From Paragonimus skrjabini miyazakii (Eukaryota > Platyhelminthes > Trematoda > Plagiorchiida > Troglotrematidae), in NCBI GenBank assembly GCA_014338405.1, contig JTDE01001350.1, positions 18,418 through 82,417 on the forward strand: a stretch of DNA of 64,000 bases, read 5' to 3'. Positions 47,117 to 57,300 of this stretch are shown one piece after another; within the stretch, counting starts at the first letter, position 1, and each line of letters begins with the position of its first letter. The position numbers and the translations under genes were made by a program. The notes beneath the pieces are model-generated. The model worked only from the letters and a program-made list of their open reading frames with translations. It ran no database searches and was not told where the DNA came from.

Positions 47117-49450
47117 CTTAAACTGTCAGACAACAGACATGTTACTCCCTTCCTTGTAGCGAATTATTTGCCCAAACTATTCAAGTGTTCACATTTATGA
47201 AACATCAGATTTTGGTTACATTTATAGAAGGAAGTGTTTCCGTTTGCCAACTCAGTCATGTGGATAGTTGCTATATCGGTTAACAATCCAACACACATTT
47301 AACATCTCCCTAAAGTAAGAAACGATACTTCTATGTCGAGTCTTTACAGTTCTCCATCCCACAATTCTCACTAGTTTACTTTGTGAAAGCATGCCTTTCA
47401 TCCACTCTACGTGTTATCTATCGGTTGCTTTTTGATTTTGTATAATACGAATTTTATGCAGTTGTAAGATAGCTAAAGCATATGTCACACTGCAATGTGG
47501 TCTGGTGTGGATATTTTGTTGATGTGATTACTTCCCACCATTCACAACGTGATAGTGAAGTTGTTTCATTTTGATCCGTTGATTTCAAACGACAGCTCGA
47601 TATTCTTAACACGATTTGGAAACAAGTGTCCGCTTTCACGCACAATCTTTTTAATTCAAAATTGATTGAAGAACCTAGTCGGTAATGCTTTCTAAATGGA
47701 TATTAATTATGGCTGTCATTATCATTGCCAAATAATTGCCTAATATGTTGTGGGATTCAAGTTAACCGAATTAATCTTTTTTATTCGCTGTTGATATGAA
47801 GATATTAGAAGTTGGAATTTCTCATCTTGAAGTACCTAATAAAGTGATGTGTTTGTCATACGTGACCTGGCGGTTTTGTGAATACATTAACTTGATCACC
47901 AATCAGGACAGCGTGTGACCAAATGTTTAGATACGACAAGCCATCAGCTTTCAGTATGACTACACTGGGAGCAATTACTATCGGTCCCGTGATAATTCGT
48001 CTCAGGATGATGTAGACATGTAGCATACTCGCCCCAAAATCAGAAGGGCAGAAGTTTAATGGTCTGGTTAGTTAACGGTAAGCCTTACAGTAAAACCTGG
48101 GCAAAGACTACACAGATCTGCGTACGAATTCCGCGAACAAGTGTGCGTGATGTTCAACTCGAACCACAGAAATAAACCCTTCTGAAATCCACCTTCGAAA
48201 GGTTTACTTCAATGTATGACTTTGACTTCACTATGGAGAATATTCCGCTTTTTCCGAACCTGTCCACAAGCGATTCTCGGAATTTGTTCATTTTTCAAAA
48301 TATCGTATGTTGCTTTTACCCATTTCTCAATTTGGTTAAAGGTAACTCAACAATTCGATAAAGATCACAACTGTGGTTTAGATACTACTATCAGTCCAAC
48401 TAGTAGTTAGGTTCGTGCACAATATATTGTAACGAGCAAATACGCGGATAAAGAACACAAATATTTTCACATTTAAATTGACAACAGATGCATTAGCCAT
48501 ATATCTGCTGCATACTGACAACATTGTTGTCATTTTACTGGTTTCTGACTGATGGTAATTATTATCAGAGAAATGTTTACGTTTTGGTCAGATGCATCTT
48601 AGTAACCTTGTTTTAATACACATGTGTATACGCATGTGCTGTGCCTCAGGTCATTGCAAACATACATCGTAGGCTTGGGATCCGGTGATTCATCCGAAAT
48701 ACAATAAACAGCTTTCACGGGTACAACACACACACAAGAACGATGTATTCACTTGTTTTTAGTGGGTGATCCCATTGTGTTCCGATTCATGCACACTTGG
48801 GTGTTGGCTTGTTCAGCGTTTCGACTTTATTTGTCTGACAAGTTTTGACGACGAAATATTTGACAGAAAAACGAAACTGTTAGCTAAGCCGTAATTTGGC
48901 TCAGTATATGACATATATCATCCGAAATAATATCACCTCAAATGTGTAAACATAAACGTTTATACTATGACTTAACTAGTGAATACTTCCACTGCTATAC
49001 ACAGTGGCTGGAACTTAATGTAACTTAACAAAATACTGATTACAGGCAATGTAATTAACTTACATTTTAGTAACTTTTCACAGTCTGACTTGCTGTCGAA
49101 ATTGTACTATTGCTATGATAAGATGAAAAGTTATGTGTGCGATTATGTTTGCTCTTCCCCTGATGTCAACTTAACATAGTTGACCACACTGACGATATAT
49201 ATATAAATCCATGGCAAGCTTAAAAACATTTATTATGGACACCAATGACCAACTTAGAAACACAAGCGCTGCCATTACTGATTGTCTACAATCTGCCTAT
49301 ATACGGATAACAAAAAAACGTGTAGACGGATAGTTCTATGGGTCAATATCTATTTCACAAACCAATCGATTATAGCATTGCATTCACATGTTATGATGTG
49401 TTGTTCTTCTGTCTCTCTATTAGTTCTTGTGAAAAATTACTTATTTTCTC
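47117..49450. other. no recognised gene
   Basis: AT-rich with no recognised repeat. The CTCGAACCAC word at 48158 is box B-like on the minus strand, but no head was found. Confidence 0.3.
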
Positions 49451-49461
49451 TTCGAATAGAA

Positions 49462-49506
49462 GCATTAGACTCGAGTTTCGCTCTCATTAGAGCTCGTCAG
49501 TTGTGC
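49462..49506 (-). ncRNA. hammerhead ribozyme, perfect core, weak stem I (copy A)
   Basis: Minus strand: GCACAA, CTGACGA, GCTCTAATGAGAGC (stem II with five perfect pairs, loop AATG), GAAA, CTCGAGTC (short stem III, GUC), TAATGC. All core bases and the cleavage triplet are intact. Stem I has two mismatches near the core (four pairs of six), with weak further pairing beyond. Confidence 0.65.
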
Positions 49507-49585
49507 ATATCCTCGCGCAGTGGTAAACACGGTTACCTCATGAACAGCGTAGCCGTGGTTATAGTCCCGGCAGTGTCGAAGATAT

Positions 49586-49630
49586 GCACTACTGACGAGC
49601 TGTAATGAGAGTGAAACACGAGTCTAGTGC
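49586..49630 (+). ncRNA. hammerhead ribozyme, type I, probably functional (copy B)
   Basis: GCACTA, CTGACGA, GCTGTAATGAGAGT, GAAA, CACGAGTC, TAGTGC. Stem I has six perfect pairs. After an internal loop (GATAT opposite CTTTTT) an outer helix of five pairs follows (TCGAA at 49576-49580 with TTCGA at 49637-49641). The core and GUC triplet are intact. Stem II has one G-G mismatch and one wobble. The internal loop in stem I is where natural hammerheads make the tertiary contact that raises activity. It is preceded by a tRNA-like head (GCGCAGTGGTAAACACG at 49514 and GTGGTTATAGTCCCGG at 49555). Confidence 0.75.
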
Positions 49631-49641
49631 CTTTTTTTCGA

Positions 49642-50068
49642 AAGGGGCCGACTGGAAAGTCTATGGGAATGCGAAAGCTGAGATCAATTTTGGGTGATGT
49701 TCAATCTATATGAAAATCAAAATCTCCTACTACTCATCGGTAATCAAAATAACTAGGACTAGATATTTAACTCAACCATTCCGACTATTACATAACTGTT
49801 GTGTTTTTTAATGGCCTACTGTCACCATGAAGGTACTCATCCACTGTTGCGACTTCGTGAAATCGATTGAAGTAGTCATCTAACCTGAACATTATAAATA
49901 TGGTCAAGGCTTACACAATACCGCACGCAATGAATCAACGTGGTTTGTACATAAACAGTCCAATAGTGTCCACAAATATTGCAACGGTTGTTGGGTTACA
50001 GTGTATGCTCCGTTAGTAAACCCATTGACCCTTCCGATCCTATTCGACGGCAATGTGTCTTCAAACCA
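49642..50068. other. body of hammerhead SINE B, then no recognised gene
   Basis: About 80 bases after the ribozyme (to roughly 49710) recur at 46151 and 53591. The rest is unrecognised. Confidence 0.35.
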
Positions 50069-50094
50069 TGGTAAGTTATTTGAATTACTCATTG

Positions 50095-50375
50095 CTATTC
50101 CTTCCAAAGGATATTAGATTAAGAGTTATTCAATCACTTGAAAGAGGACCTCACAAAAATGCTGAGGATTATGTTTTGCAAGTTGCAGGATATAAGTGGT
50201 TACGAGTTGACCGGTGCGGAAGTTCTGATATTGTAGTGATGGGAACCAGTAACCTTCTGTGCACTTCCTTTAGTAGAAAACTTGCTTGCGATGCAAAACT
50301 TGTTACCTATTTAACAAATGAATACAAATTTCATTTGGTCAGGTGGATAGCGTCTTCGCTTGTTACCGCTGTGTA
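50095..50375 (+). CDS. possible exon; weak resemblance to a PI3-kinase Ras-binding segment
   Basis: The frame open from 50053 to 50376 contains DIRLRVIQSLERGPHKNAED and YVLQVAGYK. The DYVLQV.G string resembles the end of the Ras-binding domain of class I PI3-kinase catalytic subunits, where DYVLQVSGR is typical. A GTAAGT at 50070 and a tccttccaaag acceptor would define a mini-intron, as known in flatworms, but the phases do not fit cleanly. The resemblance covers under ten residues, so this is a suggestion only. Confidence 0.2.
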
Positions 50376-50550
50376 GCGTGGGAGGTGGCGGTTCATTTAA
50401 TGACCGAGTAACTCATGTGACAGGTATTGAATATTCACTACCTGTCAACTCCAATGAGTTAAACTAACTTCGTTTACGTGTATCAAGCTTCGGTATTCTG
50501 TTGTGAACTTCTAAGCCAGAGGCAATCTGCAGCTTGCCGTTTTGTTCACT

Positions 50551-50597
<47 letters not shown>

Positions 50598-50598
50598 C
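50551..50598 (+). repeat. AAC trinucleotide microsatellite, 16 units
   Basis: An uninterrupted run of AAC. It creates an artefactual poly-Asn reading frame. Confidence 0.97.
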
Positions 50599-51434
50599 TT
50601 ATTTAGCGCCAATGACACTACCATCCATGAAACCATTCACACTTTTAACATGTTGATTCCTACCGAGTTCCTACGCTTAGCCCGATTTAATGGTGAACAA
50701 GCTACCGATTATGTTCTACATGACTCTGTCCATTAACAAATATTGTCAGTTTGAAATTTTTACACAGTGGCTGAGAGACAAGTTTCACCGGAGCCAAAGG
50801 GACTGCATAGGCAATCAATAAAGTTTAACTAGCTCGGAAAATCGGACGCTGAGTCAAAGTTATCTTTTCACAAATCTCGGGAATCCGAATTGCCGTGATA
50901 TCATGAGACCAGTAAAACGGTTGGGTGGGTTAAACAACCAGTCTTTGTTGAGAATTATTCGCACAAAAAAAGTTAACCAAGAAGTTAATATTGCGAACAT
51001 ATTGCTTCAAAATAGTAACCAAGATTCCTACAGGGACATGAAATTTGCGATTGTTACAGTATTTAGGGCACTTTTAGAGTTAAGGTTGCCCTAGAACCGG
51101 ACCAAAGGAAATGTTTTCTTTAATCGTGAAAGAATGTATTCCAGTTTGAGCATCACCAAGTGTAACACAGTTTACCTAACGGATGAATGAGGAAATGCTA
51201 GCGTCGCGCTTGCCTATTGAAGAGGCTGTCAGCATTGCAGTCTCATTATGCGTTCGTCCGTAATCATGATAGAATTGTAAATATTTTGCCTGCTGAACTG
51301 TCAGCTCACGAATACTTTGTCGAAACAAAAAGTAGTTGTCTTGTCAAGTCTCTTGTTAAACTCCTGGAACCTTTTACCGCGACGTATGAATAGCCATTTT
51401 GGAGTATATTAATGCCTTTGATGAGAATCAGTTG
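50599..51434. other. no recognised gene
   Basis: No feature recognised. Open stretches here are not supported by splice sites. Confidence 0.3.
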
Positions 51435-51830
51435 TGAAAAGTCAGGGCTTCCGCTGGATTTGACCCGGCTACAGAAACAGCATGCCTAAACGCAGCAAGC
51501 GCTCTATCAGCTGAGGTGAAAAGCCATGCCAGGAGTCCGGAAATGTCGACAGTGGCGTTGGTGGATTCCAGCGTGAACTGTTCGAGAAATCCTGCCGGGG
51601 CAGTCGATCCCCTGGATCATTTGGTGGATTCCATATGACACAGTGGGACGGGTGGATAATCGAGTCAAAATGTGAAATTTCCGAGCTCCTGGCGTGGCTT
51701 CGTAGTTCAGCTGGTAAAGCGCTCGCCACATTAATGCATACTGTTTTGTCGTTGGTTCGAATTCAGCCGAAGCCCTGATTTTTCACAATTGGTCTTTAAC
51801 TAAATGATCAAATTTGCCAAACTACTCATT
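51435..51830. mobile_element. second head-to-head inverted pair of family A SINEs
   Basis: Left copy minus: box B complement GGATTTGACCCGGC near 51456, box A complement TCAGCTGAGG near 51510. Right copy plus: TAGTTCAGCTGG near 51704, GGTTCGAATTCAGCC near 51754. Between them lies the family's non-tRNA block (GGTGGATTCCAGCGTGAACT, CTGCCGGGGCAGTCGATCCC, GGTGGATTCCATATGACACA). The tail CAAATTTGCCAAACTACTCA follows. It has the same architecture as 28.3-28.8 kb. Confidence 0.85.
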
Positions 51831-51982
51831 GGTTAAATTAATGCGTTTATTACGCAGGTTGGAAAAGTTTAGTTATTACATTTTGTAAACTATACAGATC
51901 GTACTTAGTTTCTTTATCACGATATGTATTTGTACCTTGTTTATTGTCAAGCCTTTCCTACTTGCTTCCAATTTTACCACTG

Positions 51983-52534
51983 TTAATACTGTATTTTTTC
52001 ACCCGCGCATTTTCTGCGTGCTATGCGGCCGATATCACCTAACGAGCATATCGAATACCTCTCTGTGATTGTTGCTTGTAAATTGGCACAGATAATATTT
52101 GCACCTCTGCAATTTGTTTCATAATTTTGAGAATTGTCAATGTGTGCAGTCTTTGTCACATACCGCCTCCCCACCAGTGCCAATGCAGCCGAATGTATTG
52201 GGGGTACAATTGTGCCGAATGGATTTGTAATGAGCAAAACGCATGCGTTTTGCATTTGGAAGGTTGAATTGACGACAACGTATTTGAAACGATCGTAATC
52301 AGTGTCAGTTACGCGCGAGTCTGCTGCAGAGTCTGCGAAAGATTGCGATCTGGTAGCTCGGAGGAAATATACAACAGCTTTTTGTCCGGTAAGCAGCAAT
52401 GAGTAATCGAAGTATATGTTGACTACTTTTGAACGCCATTTACGGTTCTCCTGGACGTCTAGGCGTTTGACAGGTGTCTTCAGAAAAGAGCTCTTGACTT
52501 GTATTTTGCCTCTGCCCGGGGCCCTTCTCTCCAA
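51983..52534 (-). other. long open frame, unidentified (183 codons)
   Basis: This is the longest uninterrupted frame outside recognised elements, in a CpG-richer patch. It begins MERRAPGRGKIQVKSSFLKT. No motif, signal peptide, membrane segment or repeat identifies it. A single frame of this length is near what chance allows in 64 kb, so it may be an exon, a transposon remnant or nothing. Confidence 0.25.
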
Positions 52535-53590
52535 TAGGGATTAACTCTACGATTCATGTCTCGATGAAGCAACCATGTTCACCATCGCGTAACAAGTAGT
52601 ACATTAGGCTCTACCAAACCATCACGGCTGAAAGATCCGCCGCGTTTGCGTGCCAGTGTTGTTAAGATTGGTTATTTCGTTACACGTGAGGCAAATTTAC
52701 CGTGTCGTTAACTCTCACTTCTACGCCAGTGACTAACTGTTACCTCACAACTATTATAATCGTACATCAAACCTAGGACAGAGCGGGAAAGTGCACCGTT
52801 GGTGAGCCTTAACAAATGCGAAACTCGAGGCCAGACCTATTTACGGGATCAGCTGATTGAAGTGTCCATCTAAGTTCGCAAGATGCGTTCAGATGTGATG
52901 TATACACGATGTATGTCGTATATGACGATTTCTGTCTCCTCCTTGCTATATTGATTCGCTCGTCTGGATATTTGTTCAATCCAGCTCATGGAGTTATACC
53001 AGAGTACAAATCTTCCGTAATTCCAGACCTCGGTCATTTCTTCATGGCAAAGATGATATATCTACCAATGTGTTTCATTGTATTGTTAGTGAGAAATTTT
53101 GCCAGCCACGGTTCAGATACCGGAGCAATTTTTTAGCAGAAAATATCGTTATTAGAATTTCGGGAAGTTTGTTCCTTGCAATTATCATTTTTTAAGTTAT
53201 TAAAACAATGACTCGACTTCAAGTGGCATGACAATTTAAACCAATTGCTGTTGAGTATTCCTTACAATCATCTTAAGAATCCTCTTTTTGCAGTTTTTCA
53301 CTCTCTGGTCATTGTGTACAGTGTCAGTTAATAAGTCAAAAAAGCTTGTATGCAAGTTGCTTGTGAGTAGATTTGATCGTTTTTGCTAACTCATGAAATC
53401 AGCTTCTTCTCTTGTTATCAACCATACTGAGTTTTAAGTTGTGAAAATGCAGACGGCATAAGACACTTATAACGGTCAGCGGAATGACACAACTGATTCA
53501 ATAATATTGATTTAGTCCTATGTAGTTTGACAGTAATAACCGACAATAGGCGATCAGTTTGCAATATGTCTGTGGAGACATACAAAATCC
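52535..53590. other. no recognised gene
   Basis: A 75-codon plus frame at 52909 contains a hydrophobic stretch, but there is no other support. Confidence 0.3.
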
Positions 53591-53670
53591 TAGTGCTTCC
53601 TTTCGAAGTGGGCTAGCTGAAAGGCTAATCTGAATGCAAAGGCCGCGATCGAGTGTGGATGGTGTTCAAT
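53560..53670 (+). mobile_element. hammerhead SINE remnant (post-cleavage body)
   Basis: CCTAGTGCTTCCTTTCGAAG at 53589 onward, then GGGCTAGCTGAAAGGCTAAT, aligns with 49625-49700. The ribozyme itself is eroded: only AAAA and TAGTGC remain at the expected places. Confidence 0.4.
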
Positions 53671-53880
53671 GTTGAAAAAATTCCTTCAGTTCAGCCGCCC
53701 TTCTTTTACTTGAACTATTTTTTTCCACAAAAGTCAGCTATCAGATTTAGTAGCTGTTCTAACTGAAACTTGAAACAATCTTTTAGTGGGTAGCTTGACC
53801 AGTTTCAATATCGGTGTTTTATTTAACCGGTCCTAAAAAATACCCCAGGACACCTGTTGCCATCATATTCTGTTTTGCAG

Positions 53881-53927
53881 GTGGTGTGACATTAGAGGCA
53901 ACCAAAGACCGTGCCTTTGATCGTTAA
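53881..53927 (+). CDS. possible terminal exon with poly(A) signal
   Basis: A strong acceptor (catatattctgttttgcag-like, ending at 53880) precedes GVTLEATKDRAFDR and TAA. An AATAAA follows 35 bases after the stop, at 53962-53967. It is short, but acceptor, stop and poly(A) signal are in the right order. A second frame is also open for 12 codons. The protein is unknown. Confidence 0.3.
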
Positions 53928-53967
53928 AGTGGTGCCTGTTTTCAGTATGAGGATCTGGTCCAATAAA

Positions 53968-54952
53968 TTCAACTCACTTCATTAAGTCGGATGCAGGCAA
54001 CACTGAACAGCTGATTGCAGCGTACACCTGAATTCCAACGGAATCGGGACAATGAAAATCGGTGTGGTATGAACATTTTACTAAGTGCGCTTCAACCTAC
54101 ACCATTTTGTGGAACTTTATGGGATCACAAGAGCTAAGTCCTACAGTAGTTGTCCTGGCAACCTTTGAGCGAGTGACTAGGTGTAGCAACTGTTGGTTGG
54201 GATGAACCCAATGAATACATTACCCAACGTCACGAGCAATTAGTGGCTTATGGCAACATGAGAAAATGAAATAAATTTTTTATCCTCTCCTTACGGTTGG
54301 ATATCAAACTCTGCGAGCCAATTAGAAAATTATGTGACTTGCATGGTGAAGAAGGTGGTGACACTATTCTCGGGATCATTTGCTGCAATAAAACACTAGA
54401 GCCAAAATAGCCGATAACCGGTTGTAAACAAGACAGGTTTTGACAAAATAATCCGTTTTGAGCAATGTGGCGATGACAATTTAGAATGACTCTCAGAAAG
54501 ATAACTTTGAACGACCAAGAAATGTGCTGACCTTGAATAACTTCAATAAAACAATCGTACTTTTGAAGTTGAAAAACAAGACGGTTTGAGAACGTTTTTG
54601 ACAGACATCACGATCTTAAGAACTATCAGTACTTTACTTTGAAGTATCAAACAACACACTCTGTAGGCTAAACTGGACGATTCACAGAGTGGACTTCATT
54701 GTTGGGAGCATCATATATCCTCTGTCGTAAAACAAATCATGCCTAGCTGTTTCTGTGTTGATTTTCTGCGACTGATTTGTTTCCCTGGTCCAATGTAGGC
54801 ACCACGGATCGCATCACGTTCGAATTCGAGAAAACGATAAATCTACACCTTTTGAATGAGGGAATTTAAATGGTGAAGTTCCAAACATCTAAGCCAGTTC
54901 GAAGGGCGACTAAATTCTCTAACTTCTCGTTTTTCCTCACTCGACCAATCAG
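53968..54952. other. no recognised gene
   Basis: No feature recognised. Confidence 0.3.
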
Positions 54953-55057
54953 ATTTCAAAAATGTGTAGCTTTCGAGAAAGGCAGAGCGAATAAGCACAT
55001 GATATATGGTATCAAAATACGAAACGTGAATGAAGGCAGGGAAGAAACAACTTATAG
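54953..55057 (+). CDS. likely internal exon, unidentified protein
   Basis: A long pyrimidine tract (tctcgtttttcctcactcg) and CAATCAG acceptor precede 34 open codons ending at an AG/GTGAGA donor. The peptide reads FQKCVAFEKGRANKHMIYGI and KIRNVNEGREETTY. The two leftover bases are completed by the next candidate exon. The family is unknown. Confidence 0.35.
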
Positions 55058-55380
55058 GTGAGACAAGTAATTTGGGCAGTCCCTAACTTCGGATGAAGCA
55101 GACTATAAACGGCCAATTAGAAAGTGAAACAATATGAACATAAGGGGAGTTATTTGACTTAAAACCGAGAGGAGTCACTCTTTACATGTGGTGGCATGAA
55201 ACTTCCAACCCTCGCTTTTCTACACATTCATTAAAAAGGTGACAAGTACCCGTTAGTCAGATCCATGATTATTAAAGTGGGTTGACAGGGATATAAAAAG
55301 TACTTTCTCTAGGAAAGCATGCCATCTATCTTGAAATATACAATAAAGCTACGACAATCCGTTCTTTCATTTGTCTGCAG

Positions 55381-55435
55381 GAAAACTAACGTTAACGTGA
55401 CTGTTCAGTTATTCAGTGAACACAAACTCCAGTAA
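55381..55435 (+). CDS. likely terminal exon joined to 54953-55057
   Basis: The acceptor ttctttcatttgtctgcag is followed in phase by RKTNVNVTVQLFSEHKLQ and TAA. The intron would be 323 bases. A TATA-like GATATAAAAAGT lies inside that intron at about 55290 and is probably chance. Downstream from 55441 another frame stays largely open for 160 codons with four stops, which may be an unrelated relic. Confidence 0.3.
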
Positions 55436-56517
55436 CCGACATGGATAACAACGACTCATTTTATCAATTAGATACAAGAGAGGATGAAAAAGGATGTACC
55501 TCGCTTGAAGACCTATGATGTGAATTCATGCTGCCAGGCAGGTTTGATCTAGCATTAACCGATGCCTGTCAGCAACCATGCAGCTTTTGCTGCTGGCAGA
55601 AAAGTGTGAAAAGAAATCAGAATCCAAACGCCAGTGCAACTGTGTGCTATACCTCAGAAGAGAAGAAGGTCATATATTGGCAGATTTTGTAGACGGAAGT
55701 AAAATGTCTAAGAACGATGACCACTCAAGACGACAGAAGTGGCGAATCCAATTCACTTTGCTCTCTCATTCCATATAAGAATCCTGCGAAGCAAAAGCGG
55801 GTGTCATAAAAGCAAACTTTATGTTTATCTTTGGATGGTGAAGGCCATACAGCTATTGAAGCCACCGATCAACCAAAACAGATGGTTTTTGAATATACCG
55901 ATAGCTCTAACCGGCTGCCATGATTCAGATGCTTACCAGGATGGCATAATTCACCACAGTAACTGTTGTCTGTTGTTTTCCGCTTATACTGAAACAGGAC
56001 ATATCGCCGAACACATTCCGATCTAGTGGGTTCTTCTGACCGTGGTCGGAATCGACCCTGGAGAAGCGCTACACACGGAAAGCTGGAAATTTTGTAAGCG
56101 GCTTCACTGTGATCTGTCAGAGTATGTGCCAGTCAACTACTTTCGTAGTGATATTTTCCCTTATGCTTCCTTTTAAACGTTTCATGCTTCCAGTTGCAAA
56201 CAGAAATCGGTAATCCAACCAATTGACCTGCCCACGCACCTTGTCAGTGGCATGTCAAGCCTAATTATCTTGCAGTCGTCCAGGGTATCAAGCTTAATAA
56301 ATATGATCGATCAACAATACACCTTTGATTTGATGCCATTTCATGAAGGCCCTTAACCAAATATCAGGCGATAAATGTCACGTAATGTACACGTGCGAGT
56401 GATGCACTGTGGTCTGTCAAGAAAGTGTTAACAGTAATTTTAAAAAAACGTCTGATACCGCCATTTGGTACTTGATAGAATAGCTGACTGTGGATCAGAA
56501 GTCTGCTCAACAAGTTA
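55436..56517. other. mostly open plus-strand frame with stops; otherwise nothing recognised
   Basis: From ATG at 55441 to about 55920 one frame has only four stops (MDNNDSFYQLDTREDEKG; SLDGEGHTAIEATDQPKQ). It may be a decayed coding region. No family was recognised. Confidence 0.2.
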
Positions 56518-56911
56518 TTAGAATAGCGAGACGCACAGTTTTGTCAGGCAGCATGTATGTTCTGTCGTACTGAGTTTGCGAAGAAGCAATCGCACCTTTC
56601 CTGCATCATCCGTGCCAGCCAACTCCACTCGGGAGATATCTTCGTATCGGCTGAACCAAGATTCGAATGTCACTCCGGCATCGGCATCATAAACGAATTC
56701 ATTAATGATGTTCGTGATCGTGTCCACCGTTGAACCCGGTTTGACGTTTGAATTTGCTCACATCAGAGATAAGTTGCGCGTTAGTGTTTCAATTAATTTC
56801 AGTTGAGCTGCATCGAATTGTGCCTGTTGCTGTTGCAAGATCAGTTTCATTTCTTCCACTGAGATTGTTATTTTCCGCGTGGGTTACGTGTGTAGCACCC
56901 GAAGTCGCCAT
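56518..56911 (-). pseudogene. LTR retrotransposon gag, N-terminal part
   Basis: On the minus strand, ATG at 56911 begins MATSGATHVTHAENNNLS. After a one-base shift it continues VEEMKLILQQQQAQFDAAQL and KLIETLTRNLSL, a stop, then VDTITNIINEFVYDADAG, VTFESWFSRYEDISRVEL and KVRLLLRKLSTTEHT. The D.DAGVTFE.W..RYED block and KVRLLLRKL.TTEH are characteristic of gag in flatworm Gypsy-type elements. The match ends near 56560, where the element is truncated. There is at least one frameshift and one stop. No capsid C-terminus, zinc knuckle or pol follows. Confidence 0.75.
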
Positions 56912-57300
56912 TTATTGGGTCGTCCCTTAATACGGGCTCAGTCGTTTGCCCCCAGACCTGAGCAGAAGAATGGGTGCGGCAACAGCGTTTATTGGGGGGG
57001 GGGAACGAGGCGAGTCCATTAGGCCACAGAGGCCCTACATTTGTAGGTCCAACGGAGAACGAATCACTTTACAAGGGTGGGGGCATTGGAAAGTACACTC
57101 GTAGGAACAGTTCACATGATATACAGGCGTTCGATCGCGCAGCTGCAATCTAATTGAGCATAATGGACTGAGTGAGTTAAAATCACATAACGTACGTTCA
57201 ATCTCTCAGCTGCATTCTAATTGAGCTTAATGGGCTGAGTGAGTTAAAACATATCAATTAATTCGAAACCGGATCGATCACCTTTGCTGCTTCGTTAGGA
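56912..57300 (-). mobile_element. probable LTR or leader upstream of the gag fragment
   Basis: The region upstream of gag on the minus strand contains AATAAACGCTGTTGCCGC (possible poly(A) signal), a run of ten C (G at 56994-57003 on plus), and a 67-base tandem duplication. These features suit an LTR or leader. No LTR boundary or second LTR is visible. The word TGGCGACTTC overlapping the gag start might be a primer-binding site, but this is unproven. Confidence 0.4.
57128..57252. repeat. tandem duplication, 67-bp unit, about 1.9 copies
   Basis: Unit 1 at 57128-57194 and unit 2 from 57195 share CAGCTGCA(A/T)TCTAATTGAGC and TAATGG(A/G)CTGAGTGAGTTAA at exactly 67-base spacing, with a few substitutions. 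Confidence 0.85.

Larger units (their letters stand above)
49451..49641. repeat. long foldback carrying a hammerhead on each strand
   Basis: Two arms (about 49451-49540 and 49551-49641) are inverted copies. The outer 60 bases match closely (gactcgagtttcgctctcat against its complement with few changes). The inner parts match more loosely (aaacacggttac against gtagccgtggtt), around a loop near ctcatgaaca. Each arm is a tRNA-like segment plus a hammerhead pointing outward. Confidence 0.85.

Noticed and set aside
50542..50736. Reading frame with a poly-Asn run
   Set aside because: The run is an AAC microsatellite. The remaining frame has no splice or start support.
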